DNA of 36,489 nt. Origin: Methanomassiliicoccaceae archaeon (GTDB taxonomy: Archaea > Thermoplasmatota > Thermoplasmata > Methanomassiliicoccales > Methanomethylophilaceae). Location: NCBI GenBank assembly GCA_016281925.1, contig JAEEJP010000049.1, forward strand, positions 1 through 36,489, given 5' to 3'. The notes under the pieces are model-generated. The model ran no database searches. It was not told where the DNA came from and saw nothing but the letters and a program-made list of their open reading frames with translations. Positions 15,546 to 23,027 of the stretch are shown here, one piece after another (positions within the stretch are counted from its first letter, which is position 1; each line of letters starts with the position of its first letter). The position numbers and the translations under genes were made by a program.

Positions 15546-17054
15546 ATGGCAGAGAAGAAGCGCGTGAGAATGAGAGGAGTGAAGCACACCTCCAAAAGAT
15601 TGGAAGACGATCTTCTGGACCGCTCCAGGACGCTTGCGGAGAATCCGGGCATCATAAGGCCCGCCTGCGCAGGGAACTGCAGGAAATGCGCTTTCGACAG
15701 GACGTTCAAAAGCATCTCCGGCCTAAGAAGCATATTGGACAATCCCGATGCGCTGATCAAGGAGGCTTCCAGATTCGGCGGGGACGACATAGTCCGCGCA
15801 TATGCCGGCACGGTATCCCTTTGGGCGGCCGGAAGCATACCTCTCCTGGCTACCGCCAAGCTCCCGGGAGGGGATACGGTGTCCTACGCCGTCAGAGGCA
15901 CCGTGAAAGCGGACAAGCTCATAGGATGCCAGTACTACACCGACCCGAAGCTGAGGATGTTCCTCTATAATGATTTCATAAAGAAGAACAAGCTGCACCT
16001 CTATTCCTTCGGCGACGACGTGGTATGCTCGGACGCCCCCAACATGCCCGAGGACTATCTCAACGACACGTTCTGGGAATCGCCATACGAATTCCCCAAG
16101 GACGGGACGTCATGCGGGCACGATGCCTCCGCGGTGCTTGAGATAGAGATCAAATCCCTCGGGACCTGCATACGCATATGCGAAAACTGCGCGAAAAACG
16201 TCTCGGCCCTTGCGTACATAGTCTCCAGGCTGTCGGCGGTGGATCCTCTGGACGACATCTCCGTCCGCGTGAAGCACAAGTACCACAAACCCGGGGAAAA
16301 GGACTACGAGGCCGTCGAAGGAGAGGCCCTCAAAAAGTATATGCTCGGCCTGACGACCGATTCCGCGCTCATCGAATCCGTGAAAAGATCCAAGGTGGGG
16401 GATCTCAAAGGCAGCGACACAGCCACCTATGTCATCGGAACTGAGAACTACGGGGATTCGCTCGAAAAGTTCGTGTCGAATCTGACGGGAGACGAATGCG
16501 AGATCGAAGCGCTCAGGAAATTCCTCGCGGACAACCCCAGAGGGATAGTCGTCAAGAGCCCGAAAGCATCGGAAGCGCTCAACGCCATCTGGGAAAGCGA
16601 CTGGAAAGAGATCGTCACCGCATATACCGACGCGAAAACGGCCGAATCCCTGGGGGATGCGTCGAAGAACCAGCCTCTCCCGACGCTCATGGCTGCGCGC
16701 AACAGATTCCAGACCGCCGACGTCAGCGCCGCGCTGCCCGAATTCAAGAGGCCTGGGCCGTTCACTTCGGCCGCGGACAGGCTTGCTAAGGCGTACAAAG
16801 CGGGCGGACAGAAGATGCTCGAAGAATCAGCCAAGGCCAAAGGCATGAAGAACGGCAAGATACGCGCGGTGGAAGCTTCGTTCCTCATAGCCTGCGGCGC
16901 GGCCGAGCTGCCATCAAAGCTCACCGCTTCGGAGAGGAGCCTGGCCGATTACCTGGCGCCGTTCGCCAAAGCTCTTATGGACGCCGATGCGGAAGGTTAC
17001 GCGGACGCGATGAACACGTTCCTCGTCGCGTGCAGCTCCGGCGAGAAGGTCTGA
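15546..17054 (+). CDS. Conserved-looking Cys-cluster protein of unknown function
   Basis: A 502-residue soluble protein I cannot assign. The N-terminus is basic. C41, C45 and C48 form CAGNCRKC, which has the CX3CX2C spacing of radical SAM proteins but none of their other motifs. A second cluster near residues 188-212 has CGHD, then TCIRICENC. Such paired clusters suggest zinc or an iron-sulfur cluster. The C-terminal third is Ala- and Lys-rich and helical. The start ATG 15546 lies about 28 bases after a T-rich TATA-like element (TTTTTATTA, 15513-15521). It is divergent from rnc and its 3' end overlaps taw2 by 80 bases tail to tail. Confidence 0.8.
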   Translation: MAEKKRVRMRGVKHTSKRLEDDLLDRSRTLAENPGIIRPACAGNCRKCAFDRTFKSISGLRSILDNPDALIKEASRFGGDDIVRAYAGTVSLWAAGSIPLLATAKLPGGDTVSYAVRGTVKADKLIGCQYYTDPKLRMFLYNDFIKKNKLHLYSFGDDVVCSDAPNMPEDYLNDTFWESPYEFPKDGTSCGHDASAVLEIEIKSLGTCIRICENCAKNVSALAYIVSRLSAVDPLDDISVRVKHKYHKPGEKDYEAVEGEALKKYMLGLTTDSALIESVKRSKVGDLKGSDTATYVIGTENYGDSLEKFVSNLTGDECEIEALRKFLADNPRGIVVKSPKASEALNAIWESDWKEIVTAYTDAKTAESLGDASKNQPLPTLMAARNRFQTADVSAALPEFKRPGPFTSAADRLAKAYKAGGQKMLEESAKAKGMKNGKIRAVEASFLIACGAAELPSKLTASERSLADYLAPFAKALMDADAEGYADAMNTFLVACSSGEKV

Positions 17055-18069
17055 CCCTCACATCGGCGACATAATGGGAGACGGACGGAGCGAAGGACTT
17101 CACTTCGCGGAGGGAAAGGATTTCGTATCCGTCGTCCCCGCATTCCCTGCCGAATATCTGCCTGATGCGGCTCTCATATTCGTGCACATAGAAAGTATCG
17201 TGATAATGCAGGATTCCGCCGGGCTTTATCATTCTCAGGGCGGCGCCGAGGAATTCCGAAGTGGTCTGGACGTATCCCATCAGGATGCGGTCGGCGAATT
17301 CCTTCCCTGGAATGTCCCTGTTGTCGCCCAGGATGGGGATCACGGTGTCCGCCAGGCCGTTGTCCTTCACGTTGCGTATCAGAAACCTGTACGATTCCGG
17401 GTTCTTCTCGCAGGCGAACACGCGCCTTGCGCCGGAGAATTTGGCCAGAGGCAGGGTGAAATACCCTATGCCTGCGAACATGTCCACGACGGTCTCCCCG
17501 GAGCAGTCCAGATTCCTCATGCGCATGCGTTCGTCGGTGTTGCCGGACGCGAACATCACCTTGGTCACGTCGAAGCCGTAGCGTATCCCGTTCTCCAGCC
17601 TGACAGATTCCGTTTCCGTGCCGTACAGGATCTCCATGCTGGGCTTCCTGAATTCGCCGGACACCCCGCTGACGTCGGCGCAGACCGTCTTCGCCCCCAG
17701 GACCTCGGCATAGGCCTGACCGATGATCCTGCCGTAAGGCCTGCATTCCGGCCGCATGCGGACGATCACTATGTCCCCGACGTATTCCCATTTCTCGGGC
17801 AGGATGCCCTCGAACTCAGGGTACGGCGACAGCCTCTCGCGTATGCGCTCCTGCGGGGGCCTCCTGTCCAGGGTGTGGGCGTCCCCCTCCACCAGATCCA
17901 TGGAAGCCACCGGCTCGTCGCCCAGGCGTTCCGGCAATATCGGGACGTAGCGGTAGGCATCGTCTTTGGAGATCTTGGCATGGATGTCTACGAACCCCTC
18001 ATCCATGAGGCGGCGTATGATCGGGCCGGCTTCCTCGGACCTGATCCTGGCGAAGGTCACCCTCTTCAT
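16975..18069 (-). CDS. taw2: tRNA wybutosine synthase 2 homologue (Taw2, aminocarboxypropyltransferase)
   Basis: Transfers the 3-amino-3-carboxypropyl group of SAM to 4-demethylwyosine at G37 of tRNA-Phe. The N-terminal domain (GFVDIHAKISKDDAYRYVPI) and Rossmann core (VVDMFAGIGYFTLPLAK) are shared with Trm5. RILMGYVQTTSEFL in place of Trm5's NLP motif, KVMFASGNTDERMR and GGILHYHDTFY point to Taw2. ATG 18069 is chosen since it overlaps the upstream TGA (ATGA). The family should end near SVSHYVADVRV; instead a ~25-residue Arg/Ser/Cys-rich tail continues into the facing gene to a TAA at 16975. Confidence 0.85.
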   Translation of the reverse strand: MKRVTFARIRSEEAGPIIRRLMDEGFVDIHAKISKDDAYRYVPILPERLGDEPVASMDLVEGDAHTLDRRPPQERIRERLSPYPEFEGILPEKWEYVGDIVIVRMRPECRPYGRIIGQAYAEVLGAKTVCADVSGVSGEFRKPSMEILYGTETESVRLENGIRYGFDVTKVMFASGNTDERMRMRNLDCSGETVVDMFAGIGYFTLPLAKFSGARRVFACEKNPESYRFLIRNVKDNGLADTVIPILGDNRDIPGKEFADRILMGYVQTTSEFLGAALRMIKPGGILHYHDTFYVHEYESRIRQIFGRECGDDGYEILSLREVKSFAPSVSHYVADVRVRPSRRSCTRRGTCSSRPRNLPHRRP

Positions 18070-19214
18070 ATCAGGCACCTCGCGGCCAGCGATATCAGCC
18101 CGGGGACGGCGGAAGGCCTGCGGAGCATGCCGCGGATCACTTCGGCCGGATGGTCCAGATCTATCGCGTCGAGGGCCGGGCGGACATCGTCCCTGGAGCA
18201 GTACTCTCCGGCGCGGTCGAGCCTGGCATCATCGAGGCGGGCGTACCTGCCGCGGAGGAAATAGGCGCGCCTCAGCTCCTTCCCGAAATCGGCCATCCAC
18301 ATCCTCTCGTAGCGCGACAGGGCTTTGGCGGAAAGATCGCCGGATTCCAGCGCCGACGACAGCACTTCCGCCAGGATGGGCGCGGCCCTCAGGGAAGGGT
18401 ACAGCCCCCCGCCGGAGACCGGCTTCACATGGCAGGCGGCGTCCCCTATGAGCAGGCATCTGTCCCCGTAGGTGGTGCGGCGCCCTCCGAGCGGGATTTT
18501 CCCGCAGTACATCCCCCTTATCTTCTCCCCCCGGTAATGCTCGGAAAGAAGCTTCTTCAGATAGGCCCACGGGGGCCCGGCGGACCATGACGTGCAGAGC
18601 CCGACGCGGACGAAATCCCCGCACGGGATCTCCCACGAGAAGAACCCGGGGGCGACGCCGTTGCCTATGCGTATCCTGAATATGTCTTCGAAATCTGCGT
18701 CCGCGCAGACGTCGGCCTGGATCCCGCGTATGTATTCCTTCGGGCCGTTGTTCCCGAGGGACGCGGCCACCGCGGAGGAATGCCCGTCGGCGCCTATCAG
18801 GGACCTGCATGCTGCCCCGCCCGATGCCGAGCGGACCTCAATGCCGCCGGAAGATGCGGAATGCGAGATGTAGCGGTCGCCGTAGGAGAACCCGGCGCCT
18901 GCGTCCATGGCGGCGGCGGCCATCTTGGCGTCCAGATCGGCCCGGTCCACGACCACGGCCTTTACGCCCTCGGAACGGACCTTCACGGCCCTTCCCCCGG
19001 GGAAGATCACTTCCGCCCCGCGCAGAGAATTGTATGTTTCCGGGCGGACCCCGGACATGCGGACGACCTCCTCGGAGATCAGCCCGGCGCATTGCGTCGG
19101 GACCCCGGAGGATGCGTGATCCTCCAGGACCCTGACGGAAAAACCTCTCGATGCCAGCAGGCGGGCGGATGCGCTTCCGGCGGGGCCGCCGCCCACGACC
19201 ACAGCATCGAGCAT
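18066..19214 (-). CDS. Geranylgeranyl reductase-family flavoprotein
   Basis: A 382-residue FAD-dependent protein. The dinucleotide-binding motif DAVVVGGGPAGSASARLL opens the chain; QCAGLIS (the conserved Cys region of geranylgeranyl reductases), RCLLIGDAACHVKPVSGGGLYPSL and a helical C-terminus follow. In archaea the family saturates the prenyl chains of membrane ether lipids. Whether this copy acts on lipids or on a prenyl carrier made by UppS cannot be told. ATG 19214 lies 7 bases after the transaldolase stop and its own stop overlaps the taw2 start. Confidence 0.85.
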   Translation of the reverse strand: MLDAVVVGGGPAGSASARLLASRGFSVRVLEDHASSGVPTQCAGLISEEVVRMSGVRPETYNSLRGAEVIFPGGRAVKVRSEGVKAVVVDRADLDAKMAAAAMDAGAGFSYGDRYISHSASSGGIEVRSASGGAACRSLIGADGHSSAVAASLGNNGPKEYIRGIQADVCADADFEDIFRIRIGNGVAPGFFSWEIPCGDFVRVGLCTSWSAGPPWAYLKKLLSEHYRGEKIRGMYCGKIPLGGRRTTYGDRCLLIGDAACHVKPVSGGGLYPSLRAAPILAEVLSSALESGDLSAKALSRYERMWMADFGKELRRAYFLRGRYARLDDARLDRAGEYCSRDDVRPALDAIDLDHPAEVIRGMLRRPSAVPGLISLAARCLI

Positions 19215-19221
19215 GGATCCC

Positions 19222-19869
19222 TCAGCTCTTCTTGGATTTCTCGTAGTCTTCGATGAATTTCGCGATGCCTTCGTCGGTCTTGGGGTGCCTGACCATCTTC
19301 TTGAGGGTGTCATAGGGGATGGTGGCGATGTCGCATCCGGCGAGGGCGGCGTCGAGGACGTGCTGGGGGCCGCGGATGGAAGCGGCGATGACCTCGGTGG
19401 TTATGCCGTAGTTCTGGAAGACCTGCATGATCTGCGATACCAGGTCCGATCCGTAGATCCCGATGTCGTCCAGGCGCCCCACGAAAGGCGACACGAACGC
19501 GGCTCCGGCTTTGGCGGCGAGAAGGGCCTGCTGGGCGGAGAAGATGAGGGTCACGTTGACTTTGATGCCCTCGGAAGAGAGGACTTTGGTGGCCTTCAGG
19601 GTCTCGACGCACATGGGCAGCTTGATGTTGATGTTGGGGTGGATCTTCGCGACCTCGCGCCCCTCCGCGATCATCTCAGGAGCGGTCATGGACATGATCT
19701 CGGCGGATACAGGGCCGTCGACGATCTCGGCGATCTCCCTGACGCGGGTCCTGACGTCGACCCCTTCCTTGGCGATGAGGCTCGGGTTGGTGGTGACCCC
19801 GTCCAGGATGCCCCAGCTGTTGATCTCCTTTATCATGTCCAGATTCGCAGTGTCTATGAAAATCTTCAT
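19222..19869 (-). CDS. tal: Transaldolase (TalC/FSA-type, short form)
   Basis: A 215-residue class I aldolase of the small transaldolase family. [16 protein letters not shown] at the N-terminus, [30 protein letters not shown] (the Schiff-base Lys), [19 protein letters not shown] and [12 protein letters not shown] match the family throughout. It links sedoheptulose-7-phosphate and glyceraldehyde-3-phosphate to fructose-6-phosphate and erythrose-4-phosphate. The ATG at 19869 overlaps the tktC stop, with AAAGGTGAAAGC as ribosome-binding site inside tktC. Together with tktN and tktC it forms a non-oxidative pentose phosphate module. Confidence 0.95.
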   Translation of the reverse strand: MKIFIDTANLDMIKEINSWGILDGVTTNPSLIAKEGVDVRTRVREIAEIVDGPVSAEIMSMTAPEMIAEGREVAKIHPNINIKLPMCVETLKATKVLSSEGIKVNVTLIFSAQQALLAAKAGAAFVSPFVGRLDDIGIYGSDLVSQIMQVFQNYGITTEVIAASIRGPQHVLDAALAGCDIATIPYDTLKKMVRHPKTDEGIAKFIEDYEKSKKS

Positions 19870-20813
19870 GCTTTCACCTTTCTTGAAACCGATTTCCTGG
19901 CCGCGGCGGCGATGTCGGACGCCGTGAGGCCGTACTTGGCGAGGAGATCCGCCGGAGACCCGGATTCGCCGAACGTATCCTTGGTCCCGACCATCTCGAG
20001 AGGGACGCAGACGGAAGAGCAGAGGCATTCCGCGACCGCGGAGCCGAGCCCCCCGATTATGCTGTGCTCCTCGGCCGTGACGCAGCATCCGGTCTTCTTC
20101 GCGGAGGCGATGACCGCGTCCGCATCCAGCGGCTTGATCGTCGCCATGTTGATGACTTCGGCGCTGATCCCCTCTCCGGCGAGGATGTCCGCGGCATCGA
20201 GGCAGAACGAGACCATCTGGCCGCAGCCTATGAGCGTGACATCCGAGCCTTCCCTCATCACTTTGGCCCTGCCGATCTCGAAGGCCGCCCCTTCCTCGGT
20301 TATGGTGGGGAACTCCGCGCGGCCCATCCTCATGTAGACCGGGCCTTTGTAATCGGCTATGGCCATGGTGGCGGCGTAGGCTTCGTAAGCATCCGCCGGG
20401 GATATGACAGTCATGTTGGGAAGCGCGCGCATGATCGCCATGTCTTCCAGCGCCTGGTGCGACGCCCCGTCCTCCCCCACGCTTATGCCGCAGTGGGTGG
20501 CGACGATCTTGACGTTGAGCCTGGGATAAGCGACGGCGAGCCTGATCTGCTCCCAGCATCTTCCCGAGGCGAAAACCCCGAAAGTGGATGCGAAAGCGGT
20601 CTTCCCCGAAGCGGCCAGTCCGGCGGCGATGCCGATCATGTTCTGCTCCGCGATCCCCACTTCGACGAACCTTTCCGGGGCCGCCTTCCTGAAATCGGAG
20701 GTTTTCGTGGAGCCGGCGAGGTCCGCATCGAGGACGACGATGTCATCCCTTCTGGCGGCTAGCTCGGCGAGGGCTTTGCCGTAGTAATTGCGCTGGGCGA
20801 GGTTCTTGGTCAT
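19866..20813 (-). CDS. tktC: Transketolase, C-terminal (pyrimidine-binding/lid) subunit
   Basis: A 315-residue split-transketolase subunit. The glutamate that activates thiamine diphosphate is in [54 protein letters not shown] and the C-terminal [18 protein letters not shown] follow in order. The start, ATG 20813, overlaps the TGA of the N-terminal subunit (ATGA), so the two chains are made in a fixed ratio. Splitting of transketolase into two genes is normal for archaea. Confidence 0.95.
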   Translation of the reverse strand: MTKNLAQRNYYGKALAELAARRDDIVVLDADLAGSTKTSDFRKAAPERFVEVGIAEQNMIGIAAGLAASGKTAFASTFGVFASGRCWEQIRLAVAYPRLNVKIVATHCGISVGEDGASHQALEDMAIMRALPNMTVISPADAYEAYAATMAIADYKGPVYMRMGRAEFPTITEEGAAFEIGRAKVMREGSDVTLIGCGQMVSFCLDAADILAGEGISAEVINMATIKPLDADAVIASAKKTGCCVTAEEHSIIGGLGSAVAECLCSSVCVPLEMVGTKDTFGESGSPADLLAKYGLTASDIAAAARKSVSRKVKA

Positions 20814-21640
20814 TGTATCGCCTCTCTGAGCTCCGCGACTGCGCGGGCATATTCCTCGGAATTGCAGGCTCTCCCATGGAATCCGGCGTTGTTCTCCATG
20901 AACGAGACGCCCTTTCCTTTGACCGTGTTCATGATTATGGCCGTGGGCTTCTTCTTCGACGCGGACGCGCGGTCGACAGCCTCGATTATCTCGCGGATGT
21001 TGTGGCCGTCTATGGTGCAGACGTTCCAGCCGAATGCCCTCCATTTCTCGGGGAGGGGATCCAATCCGACGGCCTCCTCGGTGTTCCCGGTGATCTGCAG
21101 GCGGTTCCTGTCCACGAAAGCGATGAGCCTGTTCAGCCCGTTCTGGCTGGCGAACATCGCCGCCTCCCAGTTCTGGCCGCTCTGGAGCTCGCCGTCCCCG
21201 AGAAGGCAGAACGTCCTGTAGTCCTTCCCGTCCATCTTTCCGGCCAGAGCTATCCCGCAGGACATGCTGAGCCCCTGGCCGAGGGATCCGGTGGACATCT
21301 CCACGCCGGGGACCTTGCCGCGGACGGGATGGCCCTGGAGCTTCGAGCCGATCTTCCTCAGAGTGATGAGATCGTCCACGGGGAAATACCCCGATTCAGC
21401 CAGCGCCGCGTAAAGGATCGGGGCGACATGGCCTTTGGAAAGCACGAATCTGTCCCTGCCGTCCCATGACGGGTCCTTCGGATCGTGCTTCATTATGCGG
21501 AAATACAGCGCGGACATCAGATCCGCGGAGGACAGGGATCCGCCGGGATGCCCGGAGGATGCCGCATAGGTCATCTCAATGACATGGAGTCTCAGCTTGT
21601 TGGCGATGTTCTCGAGTTCCGGTACGCCGCGTTCGACCAT
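20810..21640 (-). CDS. tktN: Transketolase, N-terminal (thiamine diphosphate-binding) subunit
   Basis: A 276-residue partner of tktC. It has ASSGHPGGSLSSADL, RFVLSKGHVAPILYAAL, EMSTGSLGQGLSMSCGIALA and the thiamine diphosphate motif LLGDGELQSGQNWEA...DRNRLQ (GDG-x-N type). The ATG at 21640 has GAGTGAG just upstream; a GTG at 21646 overlapping the PCNA stop (GTGA) is the alternative. It lies directly after pcn, so a carbon-metabolism gene is coupled to the replication clamp. Confidence 0.95.
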   Translation of the reverse strand: MVERGVPELENIANKLRLHVIEMTYAASSGHPGGSLSSADLMSALYFRIMKHDPKDPSWDGRDRFVLSKGHVAPILYAALAESGYFPVDDLITLRKIGSKLQGHPVRGKVPGVEMSTGSLGQGLSMSCGIALAGKMDGKDYRTFCLLGDGELQSGQNWEAAMFASQNGLNRLIAFVDRNRLQITGNTEEAVGLDPLPEKWRAFGWNVCTIDGHNIREIIEAVDRASASKKKPTAIIMNTVKGKGVSFMENNAGFHGRACNSEEYARAVAELREAIQ

Positions 21641-21642
21641 TT

Positions 21643-22422
21643 TCACTCACTCTCGATCCTCGGCGCGAGGAGGTAATTGACTGACACATGCTGGCCGGCG
21701 ATCCCGAACAGAAGTTTGACGGGGTAATCGTTGTCCAGCTCGATGTTGATGACCGTCCCGTTGGGGATGGCCTTGACAATGTTCGAGAAATAATCGAGGG
21801 GGAACATGCTGCAGACTTCCGCGTCCGCATCCAGGCTCACGAGATTGGACTTGTCCACGCGGAGGGTGACGGAATCGGTGTCCCCTTCGCACGACAGCTC
21901 GAACCTTTCGGAGTCGGCCCTCATAGTGATGTGGTCCGAAATCGCGTCGGCGGCGCTGATGCCCTTCTTGAGCTCGTCGACGGAGATTCCTATGGACGAT
22001 TTGAGATGGAGCTCCGGCACTTTCGGATCGTTGAGGCTGGAAGTGTCGAGGATCGTCATTGCCCTCGTGATGTTGCCGACCCTGAATATGAGCCTTCCTT
22101 TGTCTGCGTCCTGCTCCATCCTTATGATGTCCACGCCGGATGCGAGCTTGAGGACTCCCTTGATCTTGTCGAGATCGAGGCCTATCTCGCATTCCTCTGC
22201 GGAGTACGATTCGAAGGCGCCGCTGTCGGCGTTGATCTCTATCATGGCGACGTGGGCTGCATCCACCGCCTTGAGGGTCATTCCTTCGGGGGTTATGGTG
22301 AATTTCACCTCATCCACGATGGCTGAAATGATGTTGACGAGACCTTTGAGCGTCTCGGATTTGATCTCCGCGCAGAAATGGGGGGTGCCCCCGCTTCCGC
22401 CGTACTGGACAGTCCCGGCCAT
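21643..22422 (-). CDS. pcn: DNA polymerase sliding clamp (PCNA)
   Basis: A 259-residue PCNA homologue that forms a trimeric ring around DNA and tethers polymerase, ligase and FEN1. The two-domain fold is visible, with GMTLKAVDAAHVAMIEI, the interdomain connector region (LNDPKVPELHL) and the C-terminal DNDYPVKLLFGIAGQHVSVNYLLAPRIE. The N-terminus carries about 15 extra residues (MAGTVQYGGSGGTPHF) before the usual start of strand 1. It follows tfs by 12 bases in the same operon. Confidence 0.97.
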   Translation of the reverse strand: MAGTVQYGGSGGTPHFCAEIKSETLKGLVNIISAIVDEVKFTITPEGMTLKAVDAAHVAMIEINADSGAFESYSAEECEIGLDLDKIKGVLKLASGVDIIRMEQDADKGRLIFRVGNITRAMTILDTSSLNDPKVPELHLKSSIGISVDELKKGISAADAISDHITMRADSERFELSCEGDTDSVTLRVDKSNLVSLDADAEVCSMFPLDYFSNIVKAIPNGTVINIELDNDYPVKLLFGIAGQHVSVNYLLAPRIESE

Positions 22423-22434
22423 ATCCCAATCCCC

Positions 22435-22761
22435 TCAGTACTCTCTCCAGCTGTGGTTGCATTTGCAGCAGCGGTATATCATAGTCTCCGGCTCATCGGC
22501 CGCGCGCGTCTGCCTGATCATATAGTATGCTTCGGTGTATTTGCACTGGGGGCACAGCACATGCGTCTTGGGAAGGGTTATGGTGTCTTCCTCGGAGATC
22601 ACCGTGATCTCCTTGTCTCTTGACGATGTGGTTATGATTTCGGAGCTTCCGGAAACGTCCTTGGTAGCTCCGCAACCGTTGCAGGTATACACCCCGTCCT
22701 TAGGGAACATCATCGAACCGCATGCTGGACAAAACAATTTAACAGCCTCTTTTTTCCCCAT
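22435..22761 (-). CDS. tfs: Transcription elongation factor TFS (TFIIS-like)
   Basis: A 108-residue factor that rescues backtracked RNA polymerase by stimulating transcript cleavage. The N-terminal zinc ribbon (FCPACGSMM...YTCNGCG) resembles RPB9. The C-terminal TFIIS ribbon CPQCKYTEAYYMIRQTRAADEPET ends in CCKCNHSWREY, and the acidic DE pair that reaches the polymerase active site is present in ADEPET. ATG 22761 is chosen over an upstream in-frame start in the promoter. It leads the seven-gene operon tfs-pcn-tktN-tktC-tal-GGR-taw2. Confidence 0.96.
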   Translation of the reverse strand: MGKKEAVKLFCPACGSMMFPKDGVYTCNGCGATKDVSGSSEIITTSSRDKEITVISEEDTITLPKTHVLCPQCKYTEAYYMIRQTRAADEPETMIYRCCKCNHSWREY

Positions 22762-22777
22762 TGACTGTCCGTATATA

Positions 22778-22798
22778 GTTATATCGAGCGTATTATTG
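22778..22798 (-). promoter_or_regulatory. Probable promoter of the tfs-pcn operon
   Basis: An AT-rich block with two TATA-like elements on the minus strand (AATAATAC at 22791-22798 and GATATAAC at 22778-22785). The first sits at the right distance for a leaderless start at tfs. Confidence 0.4.
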
Positions 22799-23027
22799 GA
22801 ATGATTAATCGCATCCGATATGCCGCCTCGGACCCGCAAAACTGCGGTTCACATAAATCCGCATAAAGCATATCGAAACGCGACGGAAGGCCGGATATCG
22901 CCGGACCGCCCGCAGAGATCGGTTCCGTCCGCATATGCGGCAGGACTCCGCAGAACGCCCAGACTATCTTCCGGCAGAGGTTACCGAGAACCGGCTGCCG
23001 AAGCAGAACGGTACGGGGGACGAGAGT

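Noticed and set aside
15660-15700. Radical SAM enzyme call for the 502-residue protein
   Set aside because: CX3CX2C alone is not enough; no GGE-like or barrel motifs follow and the flanking residues differ from the family.
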